A stretch of 64,000 nucleotides of DNA from Marisa cornuarietis (taxonomy: Eukaryota > Mollusca > Gastropoda > Architaenioglossa > Ampullariidae). The notes under the pieces are model-generated. The model had not been told where the DNA came from, did not search any database, and was given only the letters and a program-made list of their open reading frames with translations. The translations under genes were made by a program, and so were the position numbers. Numbering within the stretch: position 1 is the first letter of the stretch; the number at the start of each line of letters is the position of its first letter. The DNA is taken from assembly GCA_004794655.1 (NCBI GenBank), contig SMMW01000595.1:484101-548100 (forward strand). Direction: 5' to 3'. Of this stretch, positions 53,001 to 63,200 are shown piece by piece.

Positions 53001-53909
53001 AAGTAAACTATTTTTCGCTCATAATCTCCTCTTTGTTGTGGGTGGTCCAGTGGTGCAACAGTTAGCGCCTGTCACCAATACAGTGAAAGTTGGCTGTTCA
53101 GCTCTCATCTCGGGCATGCTGTTCTTTCTCTGCATGTAGCATCTGTTTACAGGGCTCGATACCTTGCCATGATATAGCCTTAGTTGCTGGCTTGGTGTAA
53201 AAAGCACCAAATCCCCCCCCCCCCCGCTTTTTATTGCATTCTAGCTAAATCATTCATTCTTGGTATGGGTTCTGAGTTAGTTTTGATCTCATTGAGACTT
53301 TTTTTAATTCTCATTTTTTGTTTAATTTTTTAATTCTGCATAGATGGCCAGAAAATTGCTGTTCATCTGACGAAGAAGCTACAAACAAACAGCAAGCAGC
53401 TACAGGCCCTTTCAGACGAGCTAAAAGCAAAAGGTGTCCACATTACAATTGCCCAACTGGCAGACCCAGAGTCATCTGTCTATGATTGTAATCTGCCTCA
53501 TCTAAACAAGGATCAAGTACGTGCAGCCAACTGCGTGGCTGAACTATGCCGAGCTCAAGAAGAAGAAGAACGCATAATTCAGGACATCAACTTGTTTCAG
53601 CAATGGTTGATAGAGCAAAATATGTCCTTAAGTCAATCATGTACCCCAAATACTCGCTGTGACCGGGCCTTGCAATATCTCAGATTTCTAAGCAAACTTA
53701 ATGTGGAAACACAGTTAAAAGAGCTTCATATAATGTTTAATCAAGATTCAAGATTTGAACAAGTCGCTTTTGACTATTCTATAACCAAATTGTTGTCAGT
53801 GTCCAAATTTCCTCATTCACTTTCCCAAGACACCTTTGATATTACTGAAATGACAGACATCAGAAGTGATGAATCTGATTTGGATATTGATGACTTTGAT
53901 GAGAATTAA
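47060..53909 (+). CDS. KDZ (Kyakuja-Dileera-Zisupton)-type transposase-like protein, 14 exons, 804 aa, apparently intact
   Basis: Exons by my reading: 47060-47243, 47707-47978, 48205-48307, 48878-49126, 49475-49572, 50155-50334, 50562-50698, 50804-50918, 51266-51355, 51623-51800, 52043-52126, 52346-52414, 52790-52879, 53344-53909. They total 2415 nt, exactly 805 codons including stop. All introns are GT-AG and every phase matches. The exon 4 acceptor (no pyrimidine tract) and exon 13 donor (GTTTGT) are weak. Domains: basic N-terminus (1-45), KKRK at 76-79, a Cys/His cluster (CSFC 108-111, CPDC 121-124, CLNC 131-134, then several His), a WPATP/TAF segment in exon 4, CPVC at 297-300, MDANF (D312), HGFPVHILNMQHGER in exon 7, YDVACR (D436), and GEGMERLWS (E493/E496), ending in an acidic tail DIDDFDEN. 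These motifs are those of the RNase H-fold KDZ transposase family. The catalytic D/D/E assignment is inferred from the motifs. Whether this is a live transposon or a host gene cannot be told here. No terminal inverted repeats were found. Start: the only upstream in-frame ATG consistent with exon 1. Confidence 0.88.
47815..47978 (+). other. Zinc-binding Cys/His cluster of the KDZ-type protein
   Basis: This part of exon 2 encodes residues 98-152. Three CxxC pairs (C108/C111, C121/C124, C131/C134) are followed by H139, H140 and H145. The spacing suits binding of one or two zinc ions. Cys-rich modules placed N-terminal to the transposase core are typical of KDZ proteins (the CxC modules). A role in DNA or chromatin recognition is inferred, not shown by the sequence. 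Confidence 0.75.
48640..48678. repeat. Tandem duplication, 17 bp x 2, in intron 3
   Basis: The string atttcattttaataatttcattttaataatttc is two copies of a 17-bp unit. It lies in intron 3 of the KDZ-type gene. Confidence 0.8.
52500..52605. repeat. Imperfect direct duplication in intron 12
   Basis: Two copies of a segment reading gtaaacat, then ctgtntttcaagacat and agganattgg, lie about 50 bp apart. They are between exons 12 and 13 of the KDZ-type gene. Confidence 0.6.
53035..53216 (+). mobile_element. tRNA-derived SINE (family B) inside intron 13 of the KDZ-type gene
   Basis: This copy aligns by eye with copies at 33.1 kb (minus) and 59.0 kb (plus). They share the A-box-like start (gtggtgcaacagttagc), the phrase caccaatacagtg, the stretch atctcgggcatgctgttctt, and the 3' part ccttagttgctggctt followed by aaagcaccaaatcccc. 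An RNA polymerase III promoter (A box plus degenerate B box) is implied, as for tRNA-derived SINEs. It ends in a C-run. It sits between exons 13 and 14, so it must be spliced out of the transcript. I saw no clear target-site duplication. Confidence 0.75.
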
Positions 53910-54322
53910 ATGCATACATTTTATTTTCATGTAAGGGATTGTATCAATTTAATTACAGTTGCTTATGAATCCTTTTGGTAGATTTCTCTCTACATAGCAT
54001 ATATGATCTACAGCATACATTGAAGATGCGAAGTGTGAAAACACCAGAGATGTGCCTCATTTTTTCATAAATCTGACTGACCCACTTTTGATGAATACAT
54101 AAGAATAGCAACATTGACCACTTCATTATTGCTCACAAATATAAACTGTTATCAGTTGTATCCCCCAGTTAAGTTCCATATTCACTAGCCTATTGGATTT
54201 CACTTGTTGATTCCCTTTGTGTGTGTACCTTCTTATGCTGTGTATTCTATCTTCATGTATTGTGTTCCTTGCACATGTTCTTGGCATGATTTCTTGTAAT
54301 TCATGTTGCAGATGGCAACCTA

Positions 54323-54328
54323 ATAAAG
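54323..54328 (+). terminator. Candidate polyadenylation signal (AATAAA) of the KDZ-type gene
   Basis: A canonical AATAAA lies 414 bp after the stop codon, in an AT-rich stretch followed by T/G-rich sequence. It is the first canonical hexamer I noticed after the final exon, so it is the likely 3' end of the transcript. Confidence 0.5.
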
Positions 54329-54879
54329 TTATGTTGTTTGAAACACTTGGTATTATTCACACCTGATTTACAATTTTTACAGTATATGCAAGTTTCAGTC
54401 ATGCTTAACTGGCTACTTTGGTGATATTAAGATGTAAATATGGGGTCTTCACACATGAATGCCATGAAACTGAAGCTGTACACGTTTTGCAGTTTATGTG
54501 TTTGTGATATAAGAATAGCTGTGTGCCGATTCCCACTGTGTTTCCATGTTTTCACAAAAACTTTTTGTAAAGCATATTGTGCAGACAACAGTTATAACTA
54601 AGGATGAGTAACATTGGATACATTTAGAAAACAATTATCTGCTATGAAGTACAAATAATCTCAGTGTTCTCACTCAAGAATTGAGAAGAACATTGAAATT
54701 TACATGCACACATAAATGTGTCATACCAGAAAACTGTCTCGCTCTTCGTTTCTTTGCTTAAACAAAAACAACATAATTTAATTATATATGTTACTGAAGA
54801 TGAGATATCTCACAAGGTCTGACATCCATCTAACTTTTGTTGACGCTGCTGAGCTCTGCCGATGTGCTACACTAAAACC

Positions 54880-54951
54880 AGCGTTTGTGTTATTATATAC
54901 TATATATTATATTATATACTATATATTATATACTATAATAATACTATTAAC
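54880..54951. repeat. AT-rich palindromic tract
   Basis: Repeated ATATACTATATATTATATTA steps with strong self-complementarity. Confidence 0.85.
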
Positions 54952-56209
54952 ATCACCCACACAAGTAGTGTTTAAACTATTGTAAAACTGCGTGGAGCTG
55001 CTAGTAAACGAGCAGAATGGGTCATAACAGGGACTGTTGCATGTAATTCAAAAATTCAACAGCGAAAGATGGCCTAAGAAGGAGCGCAGTTGTACTTAAT
55101 CAAATACAGCGGACAATCGGCCTGTCACCTGTGCTGTTCAAGAACAACCTCGCATCCTTTTCCATCGGTTGGAAATGACACTAACCTGATGACAGATATT
55201 GCAAGAGACGGATGAACAGCGCGAATGGAAACCAGCACTGAGAAGAGCAAAGAAGTGGCAAACACATTCGTATACGGCAGAGAGAGGATCCACGTGGCTG
55301 GATGGTTGGTTTGGCGAAAAGGTGCTTCCCAATAAAGAGGAGGTGAACAGCTTTAACTATTTTGCAAAGAGGACAGCTGCACAGCAGACATTCACATCAT
55401 GATCTACGACAGCAGCAATAGCCATAGTGGACAAGGATCTGACGAAGCAACGGCAGCAAGTATACAACCAAGCATAGGCTTACAAGCTTATGTATGGTAG
55501 TCTGTGGGTACCGCGCGTGAAGTCGATAGTGCTAAACTGGACACAGCGATAACGACATATTTTTCCACTATCCTCATAAACTTTATACTAATAAATGACT
55601 AGACTAGTTGTACGACAGTTACATTAAACAGCGATGGGCCGGATTAACTCTTATCTGCAGTATCTTGCCCTTTGATGACTTTGATTGAATAAACGTGAAA
55701 CAAAAGCCAACCGTTGCATGAGAACATAGAGAGCTGAATAATTTCTTTAGCTTTACAATGCAAATATTTGTCATTAGAGACCAGACCTTCAAACAGCTGA
55801 CACACGATTGATTCTATTCTGTCAATGTCTCTTCCTAAATGTTAGTCACCCGTTCTGTAAAACTAATTTTGTTAATCCCGCGCAAAGAGTCCGAAGCGCA
55901 ACTGACCATCATTTCGCTATTCATCCTGATGCGACTATGGAGACAAATGAATTGAGACAATGGATCTGAGCATATGAAACACGTGAACGGGACTTGAATT
56001 TGTAACACGTGACTTAATTACGGACGGGTGAAAAAGCATGCCTGCGGACCTATGTCGCTACGTCAGCACGTTTCGGACCTGAGTCAGCATGGGTCGTAAT
56101 GTACCTTAAGTCCTCAAAAAGTAGTAGGATTTTGCCACAACAGAACTAATATGGTTGCACATGGAGAGCTCAGCATAATAAAGAGCCGTAGGTCAGCAAA
56201 GGCTATGGA

Positions 56210-56700
56210 GGCGTCAGTGCGCGTCACTGACCTGCACATCACTAATGTCCATCTCCTCCCGTCTGGCCCTGGGGCCGCACAGTAACGCTTCTGTCTTGTC
56301 GTCGTTGAGTTTAAGACGATTCCTGGTCATCCAGGCCTTCACCGCAACACAACAAGATTCGAGTCGTTGAAGCGCAATTTTAGCCACTGCGGGGTCAGGG
56401 AGAAAAATGTTAAGTATCTGTGTATCGTCCGCAAAGAACTGTCGTCCCATCTGAAAGCATTCAATTAACCGTCCAAGCTGTGAAGTGTATACCGAAAATA
56501 ATAATGGGCCCAGAACGGATCCCTGTGGCACGCCACACACCAGAGGAACTGCCTCAGAGCTTGCAGAGCCGACAATCACTCTCTGAGATCTATCGGCAAG
56601 ATAGGAGTCAATCCACTGCAGCGCAGCGCCCTGGATACCAGCGTCCAACGACAGTCTCTGGAGCAGCAGGCGGTGGTTGATAGTGTCATTAATCAAGGTT
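56210..56700 (-). pseudogene. Non-LTR retrotransposon reverse-transcriptase fragment (CR1/L2/Jockey-like)
   Basis: A 160-codon minus-strand reading frame encodes the core of a reverse transcriptase. Visible blocks in order are ALQWIDSYLADRSQRV, GVPQGSVLGPLLFSVYTSQL, the active-site block FFADDTQ (the YxDD-type motif), and AWMTRNRLKLNDDKTE. The order and spacing are those of LINE reverse transcriptases. The N-terminal fingers, the endonuclease and the C-terminal thumb are absent, so this is a truncated relic, though the piece itself has no internal stop. The left edge is just past 56,214; the right edge is near 56,700, where the similarity stops abruptly. Confidence 0.85.
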
Positions 56701-57668
56701 CAAACTACCTCATTGTAGAGCTGGAGAAGTAACATTGCGCCGGGTGTCGCCAGGAAAGAAGACTTCGCTCTCTGATGTGGTGGGCAGATTGAGCGGGAAG
56801 TCGCGACAAACAGTCGGACGAATACTTCGATGGCAAGTCATTGGTGTGACTGTCGACTAGAGTACTGGTCTCCACCTAACAACCAGCGTAGACCCACAAA
56901 ACAAGAACAAAAACTGAGAGCTAAGTTGATGCGCGTATGCATGTGAGAGCGAATCGTAGCTGTACGAGGAGTAGCATCACTGTACTAGTGGAAGCACGTT
57001 TAACACGGCTAATATACTGGGACACACTCGAGATGAGTCGTTTGATTCTATGTATGTATTTGCATGTTTTTCTATGTTAAACAAATCTGTTTTATTGTGC
57101 ATTAAATCACACAAGGTTCAGTCTGGTGATCGGGGAACAACAGGGTGGGGGTTAGGAGACGCGTATTGAAAACAGTGATCGACGTGTGATTGTTGTACGT
57201 GCAAGTTTATGTTGACGTGCGTAGCAGGAATTAAACCTGACTATCGCCCACGGGCCCCGGTTCACCTTCTTGCATGCTGTAAAATGAAAACTGTTAGTTA
57301 TTGCACTCAAAGGATCAATCTTAGACAAACATGACCGTGTCGAACAAGTCTCATGTCCCGGCCCTGCAACTTGGGCAATAATTATTATTTGTGCTTTTTT
57401 TTTTAATTGGCGACGCCGACGTCTCCCGCTTATAAGAAATTGTCATCGAGATAAAGGGGAGGTCACATCCAGTAACAGAACTGCCCAAAACACATCGAAA
57501 CAAAGTACGGTCAAATAGGATGGATAACCAGAACTGCATCCAAAGTGCTCTGCGCCCCTGATAAAAACACTTAAAGTTGCCAGGTTTTTCCGCCCTTCAG
57601 GTAAAGTTTGCCGCTGTTGTTCTATCGCACTGTGTTCAGCTAAAATAACAGCGATGGTAACTTTGTGA
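56701..57668. other. No gene recognised
   Basis: The sequence between the LINE fragment and the large hairpin holds only short frames. Confidence 0.55.
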
Positions 57669-57872
57669 GTTTTGTGCAAGAACTCTCTATGACCCGACTT
57701 TTCCGAGATGGCATCGTTTGGTTGCTACACTTGCTAAGGCAGCTGAACGCATTAAACAGTTGATCAGTGCGTTTAACAAATAAAGCAGTCTTAGAGGCCT
57801 CTTCTAGCAAGTGTAACAACCAAACGATGCCATCTTGGAAAAGTCGGGTCATAGAGAGTTCTTGCACAAAAC
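57669..57872. repeat. Large hairpin: 68-bp inverted repeat arms with a 68-bp spacer
   Basis: The left arm (57669-57736) and the reverse complement of the right arm (57805-57872) agree at 66 of 68 positions by my alignment. The arms begin gttttgtgcaagaactctct on the left. The right arm runs straight into the P-like transposase pseudogene, so a piece of that gene appears to have been duplicated in inverted orientation. The two differences could be transitions. Confidence 0.9.
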
Positions 57873-57874
57873 TT

Positions 57875-58768
57875 TGTCATGGCTGTCGACACTTAAAAGC
57901 AAATCATCATGTATTTTTGGATGGAAAATTGCTATACAAAGCTTGCTTCAACTCTGGGACAATCTTGGCAAAATGAATGAGGTTAAATTCTTCCACACTA
58001 GCAGACTAGACACAGACTGCGTAGAAAACCTCTCTTGTGTAATACAAGAAAAAGCGGGACATGGAGACAATCTAAGCCCCGGCAATTTCGGTTCTTTCTG
58101 CATCAGGTGATGATGGATGGTCTCATCATGCAAAGTGAAGGAAGCAATTACTGCATCGAAGGCGGTTTCAGTACTCAGTGCACTCCGGCGATTTCTGATG
58201 CAAGATGTGAGCAAAGCAGAAGATGTGAAATCTCTTAGTATGCTTTTACCAAATCTGCCGAGGAACTATCAATTCCTGAGGACAATATTTTAACTTACAT
58301 TGCTGGTTACATCGCTAAAAATGTACAAAGGAAACTGTGTCCAGAATGTAAAGCAATTATTACGCGAAAGCAAGAAAGAATTGTAAGACCCTGCTGACAA
58401 TTAAACATCTACCTTATGATAACCATAGGCTTGTCGTCGTAACATATCAGCTAGTAACGTTGGTGGAGGAGCTGGGAATGATATTAAGAAAATCTGAACA
58501 GCTACTCCACGTGGACCGAGTGAGAGCTCGATTTCTGGAACGTTTTGAACAAAAATCGAGTTCGCTACTGCAAGAATGCCCCATACACGAAGACCTCAGA
58601 CACCGCATCTGGACTGATGAGACGCCGATATCAAGGAAGCTACACGGCAGTCTGGAGGACCTGCGGCGCACAGCATCATTTGTACAAGAGGCAGGCGTAT
58701 CCATTTGAGTGACCGACAACAACAACAACAACATTTTGCACAGAGAGAAAACAATAGACACTTTTCTG
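57875..58768 (+). pseudogene. P-element/THAP9-like transposase pseudogene, frameshifted
   Basis: Pieces in different plus-strand frames match the C-terminal half of P-type (THAP9-like) transposases. Around 57.95-58.11 kb one frame has FFHTSRLDTDCVENL, resembling the family motif in which a Thr-Ser-Arg-Leu stretch precedes Asp and Glu-Asn. At about 58.28-58.40 kb another frame has LTYIAGYIAKNVQRKLCPEC, the typical YIAGY block followed by a Cys pair, and it stops at a TGA soon after. A third open stretch to 58,708 contains FEQKSSSLLQECPIHEDLRH, resembling the family C-terminus. At least two frame changes and one stop break it, so it is not functional. No THAP domain was seen; the 5' part is missing or rearranged. 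Confidence 0.6.
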
Positions 58769-59037
58769 CGAGGAAAACTATAAAAATGTTAAAACTGAAA
58801 CATCTGTAAATATACGTGTACCTATTTTATATTTTTGCAAAGGCGCTGGGTGTAAAGAGATTTAGATATGTAACAATCAAAATCTCTTCGTTATAAGCCT
58901 AGACAAATATAGAGCCGCCCCTACACGTTGTTTCTCGTCCGTTGTCAAGCCCCAGATTTTCCTTGTATCTGTACAGTTAACGAACGTGTTATTGCAAGTC
59001 ATAGTCGGCAAAAATAAATCTTTCTCTCCTGTGGTGT

Positions 59038-59190
59038 GGAGCGGTCCGGTGGCGAAGCGGTTATCGCATGTCACCAATACAGTGGATGTCCTGGGTTCCG
59101 CTCTCATCTCGGGCATGCTCTTCTTTCTGTGCATGTGACACTTGTTTACAGGTGATGTAGCCTTAGTTGCTGGCTCGACACCAATTCGTC
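59038..59190 (+). mobile_element. tRNA-derived SINE (family B), 3' diverged
   Basis: The start is ggagcggtccggtggcgaag, followed by cggttatcgcatgtcaccaa. The B-box region is ctgggttccgctctcatctc. It shares gggcatgctcttctttctgtg and gccttagttgctggctcg with the 33.1 and 53.0 kb copies. The middle has lost a short segment relative to them. Confidence 0.75.
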
Positions 59191-59531
59191 CCCTCTTCTC
59201 TCGCGGTCTACCCAGTCGCAATAAGATTGGTCATTATGTCACTATGGAAGGCGGAGTGTCTAGCACTTTGTCAAACGTGCAAATGTCAGAATGAATGTGT
59301 GAGTCTTGGACACGCATGACATATCCGTGAAATTGGGACTTGTTTTGGGGACACATTTTTGATAAATCAACATCATATAAATTAGGATTCCAATCTTTTA
59401 ACTGCATGCTCTGCTGCCTACGGTAGAAAATAAATATGCAGATTATTCTAGAGTTGTTCCAGTCATTTCATCGACAGTATTTCCCCCTTTCACTTCACTA
59501 TAACAGCTTTGGAACAAATCTGATAGACAGG

Positions 59532-59884
59532 TAGCTTGATAAAGAGTTGGGTGCCACAAATGTTGCCACTTTGCCCCGTGTTGAGATCTTGAAGGCTCTA
59601 ATTTTTTCATTCAAAGTGGTTTACCTGTGACTGTTGTATGCTGTCAAGTGTAAATTGCAGGTCAGCTTGACAGGACTGTTTTATTTAGATGGTTTAATAT
59701 ATGTGTGTAACTTAATAATCATACACACCCTGTAAACCAAGAACAGTTGTACATTGTAAAGCTTTTTGTAATGGTACATGTGGACAATTTCTTCTTCTCT
59801 CTCACTTTTCTTTCTTTTAAGTATGGACACTCAAAAATTGTGTTCTGTGAAACTGTACTTATCAAATAAAGAAATTGGAAAAAA
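59532..59884 (+). mobile_element. 353-bp retroposed sequence with polyA signal, A-tail and 16-bp target-site duplication
   Basis: The direct repeat AAATCTGATAGACAGG occurs at 59516-59531 and 59885-59900. Between them the sequence ends with AATAAA (59865-59870), 8 bp and then an A-run that abuts the right repeat. That is the signature of LINE-mediated retroposition of a polyadenylated RNA. The insert has no recognisable coding content, so it may be the 3' UTR of a host gene or a non-autonomous element. Its source gene cannot be named from this window. Confidence 0.85.
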
Positions 59885-60258
59885 AAATCTGATAGACAGG
59901 AGGGGGTCAGCATTCAACACTAATAGAACCAACTCAAAAATGTAATCACCTAACTTTATAGAGCTTGGATAAAACTGCATAAAAATTCATTATACACATT
60001 CAATGTCGTTTTTTTGTCACTCATCTTCATATGTAGGATTGCTCTTTTGTATCGTTTACTTCCTTGTGGAATGTGACTCTTTTTTGTAGGTTGCTTGGAG
60101 CTTGTCTTCAAGGGTAGGTAAATGCATTGTAAATTATTATTATTAGTAGTAGTTTTGTTGGGTAACTGTTTCATTCACAGAAACTTCTGTCGTAAAGGCG
60201 TATGCCAAACATCATACGATCAATAAGCAAGTCACAAACATGTAATCACACTATTTTA

Positions 60259-63200
60259 TTACTTTCTTTGTTGGCTTAATTTCAAATAAATTTCCAATGC
60301 CGAAAATTTTGCCAGCGCTGGGATTTCTGATTTTAATTCCTCCATCTGGGCAAGCCCTGGAGGACACCGCATGGTACTCAGTCTCTCTTCTATTGCTTTC
60401 TGAGTATCGTCATCCCATTTTTGTTCTGCACATTTCAGAATGCATGAAATAATAATTACCAGTCTGGAACTTTTCACTAAAACTATGGGAATGCCAAAGT
60501 AAACTCAAAAGATGTCTACATTTGAGTGATTAGTACATCTTTCTGAAGTCATCGAAGAATCTATTTATACCCACCTTATATAAAAAATAAACATAGATAA
60601 CTGGCACAGAAAGCTTGTGTTTATTTAGTATTCCAATGTCTCAGGTATGTTCATGCCAACATTCATTGAATAACAGAAATATGTTGATTTCAACAACATG
60701 CATGCAGACAAATATATATCAACATAGTCCACATTCACAAAAGACTGAAAATGAAGTAAAGAATAGAAAGTTCAATGGAAGTCATTAAGTATTGTTGCTT
60801 TTGCCTGGATTAACTTTCCTAAAAAGCACCACATAAGACCTGATACCTAGTCAGCACAATATGACTAATCATTGTAATAGACACACTAAACAGTTGTTAT
60901 TCCAACAACCATGAGCACTGGTTTATCACATCAACAAAGTGTTTATTAATTAATGAATAAATAAATTAAATGTTTATAATTCTGTTACAATTTACTTTAT
61001 GCAGCTCTGATACTTTCATATCTTACTTTTGGACATATTTTCTGCCTTGGATGTTGCCACTCGTTTGTGGCCTGCCTGTGGCAAGTTGAAGTCTGGCACC
61101 GCAGCTGCCTGTGGCACGTCTGTGACCTCCACTGCAGCTGCCTGTGGTGAGTCTGTGACCTCCACTGCAGCTGCCTGTGGCAAGTCTGTGACTTGTGCCG
61201 GCTGTGCAGCTGGGGCCCTAAAAAAGATACATAACAAATATATGTAGCACCTATAACAACGAATCTATTGTTGTATATAACACCTTTCACAATGACTCCA
61301 TTCTTGTTAAGGCCAATCATGAGTTGATATAAGAAGAAAAAGAAGAATAGACATTGAATTGAGAACATCTTGATGATGGCCGCTACTTACTTGAAGAGTG
61401 CCAATTACACAATTACACTCTCTCTCACACTACACGCACTGTTGTATGTATACCTAGGAGATGAAATGCTATAGAAAAATGATATGTTCCTCCCCCTCCA
61501 TTTATGTTGTGCACACTATTTCATTTACACATGCAAATACATGTGTACACACACACACATTCTCTCTCTCTCTCATTCTCTTTCAGCTTCTTGATACACT
61601 ACCCTCACATTTCAAATTCATCACCTACTGCATGTGTAGACATACTCAAACACATATGCGAACATGGACACTTGCTCACACATGCACTACACATTGCCTA
61701 CAGAGTTGTACTGGTAGGCAAATAGGTGTAGCTTCTCCTGTGGTATTTTTGTTTGTACTATGGAACCTCAGTAGTATGTTTATAATATAAACCAGTAAAT
61801 ATTATTTTCAAAATTTTCAAAAGAGAGCTTTAAGTAGTTGGATTTACCACATAATACCAGCAAGCTTTTCATTTCTTTTCAAAGCTGGACCAGAGGATAA
61901 ATCACATTTAAATTGTAAAGAGTACACAATTATTGATAATAAGCAGACATTTGCCTGACATTTTACAGCACACATTAACAATCATAAACCTTTATTATGA
62001 AAAGTAATTTTTTAACAGTATTATCATTGACACATATAATTATTTTCATAAAAATATTTTAAGCATATGTGAACAAAAATATTCTAACTATCAAAGCCAC
62101 ATTGGTTGGTACCTTGCGATAGAAATCTGTGCTGCAAGGAGCACTTCCAGTTGCTTAATGTTCAGTTTTCCAGCTGGCCGCAGTGGCAAAAGTAAGGGAG
62201 GAACCCCTGACATTGTAAATTCCCCTTTTGCGACTCTTTTGTACGGGAAGAGATTTAATCCCAGTTGTTCCTCTGAAAATACAAATTCTTCTTTATTGCA
62301 CAGAAATGAGATTCCTCATAAACTAAAATCTGCTTCGATTTACATCACCAGAATAGAAGATACAACCTTAACAAATACCAGTTTAGAACATCTTTATGGT
62401 TGTTTCCCTGGCAATGGTTACTAGCAGAGAAGTCTACAAAAATTGACAAATTGCACCATTATCTGTGAGTTAAATCTGTTAGCAGTCTGTTGTTCAAATC
62501 ATCACACAAAAGAAAGATGATGCAAACTTTAAAGCACGTACACAACAGGCGTCTGTTTTGGACATTAAATGTAATTAACTCTACTAAATGTCTAGAATTC
62601 TGCTAGCACAGCAGCATGTGAGTAAAACCACTGCAATAGTTCATATACCTAGGTACAATTCTTCACAATAATCCAAGAGTGAGCTTTTATCAGGCAACCT
62701 ATTCAGGGATCAAGACAAATGTCTCACAAGGACAAAATGAAATTTGTTCATAGAAATGAAACTTTCTAATCTCAGATGTGAAGTAACAAAAACGTGCATA
62801 TAAAGTGAATTACTAACTTGCGATTTTAGACATTTTCTCTGTAGCTTTAGACCTCAAATCCTCAATGCTGCTTTTCTTATCTGCAAAACCCCCCCCATGT
62901 ATCATGATGAAAATGAAAAGATTATTTATATGATGCATAAAGCCAACTGTGAAAGGTTTCAATGGTTATTAATCAATTACAGCAATACTGGAGGAATAAA
63001 TGATGCAAACATTACGAGCACTTAGAACTGTTGACAAATTCTCATTTTGAACAAATTTTAAAGCTTCAATAGTCTATAATTTAGATATAACCAACGGTTT
63101 CAGTAAGAATGATACAAAAACAAATTCACACTCATCCTGACATGGAGTGCAGTCTATAAAATGCTTACTATTAGCGCTGGTGCCTCCTGTAGTTAGCCCT

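Larger units (their letters stand above)
53910..56209. other. 3' flank of the KDZ-type gene; no further gene recognised
   Basis: The first 420 bp are probable 3' UTR. At about 55.0-55.6 kb there are short coding-like fragments that might be a very old LINE relic, but no motif supports that. Confidence 0.5.
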
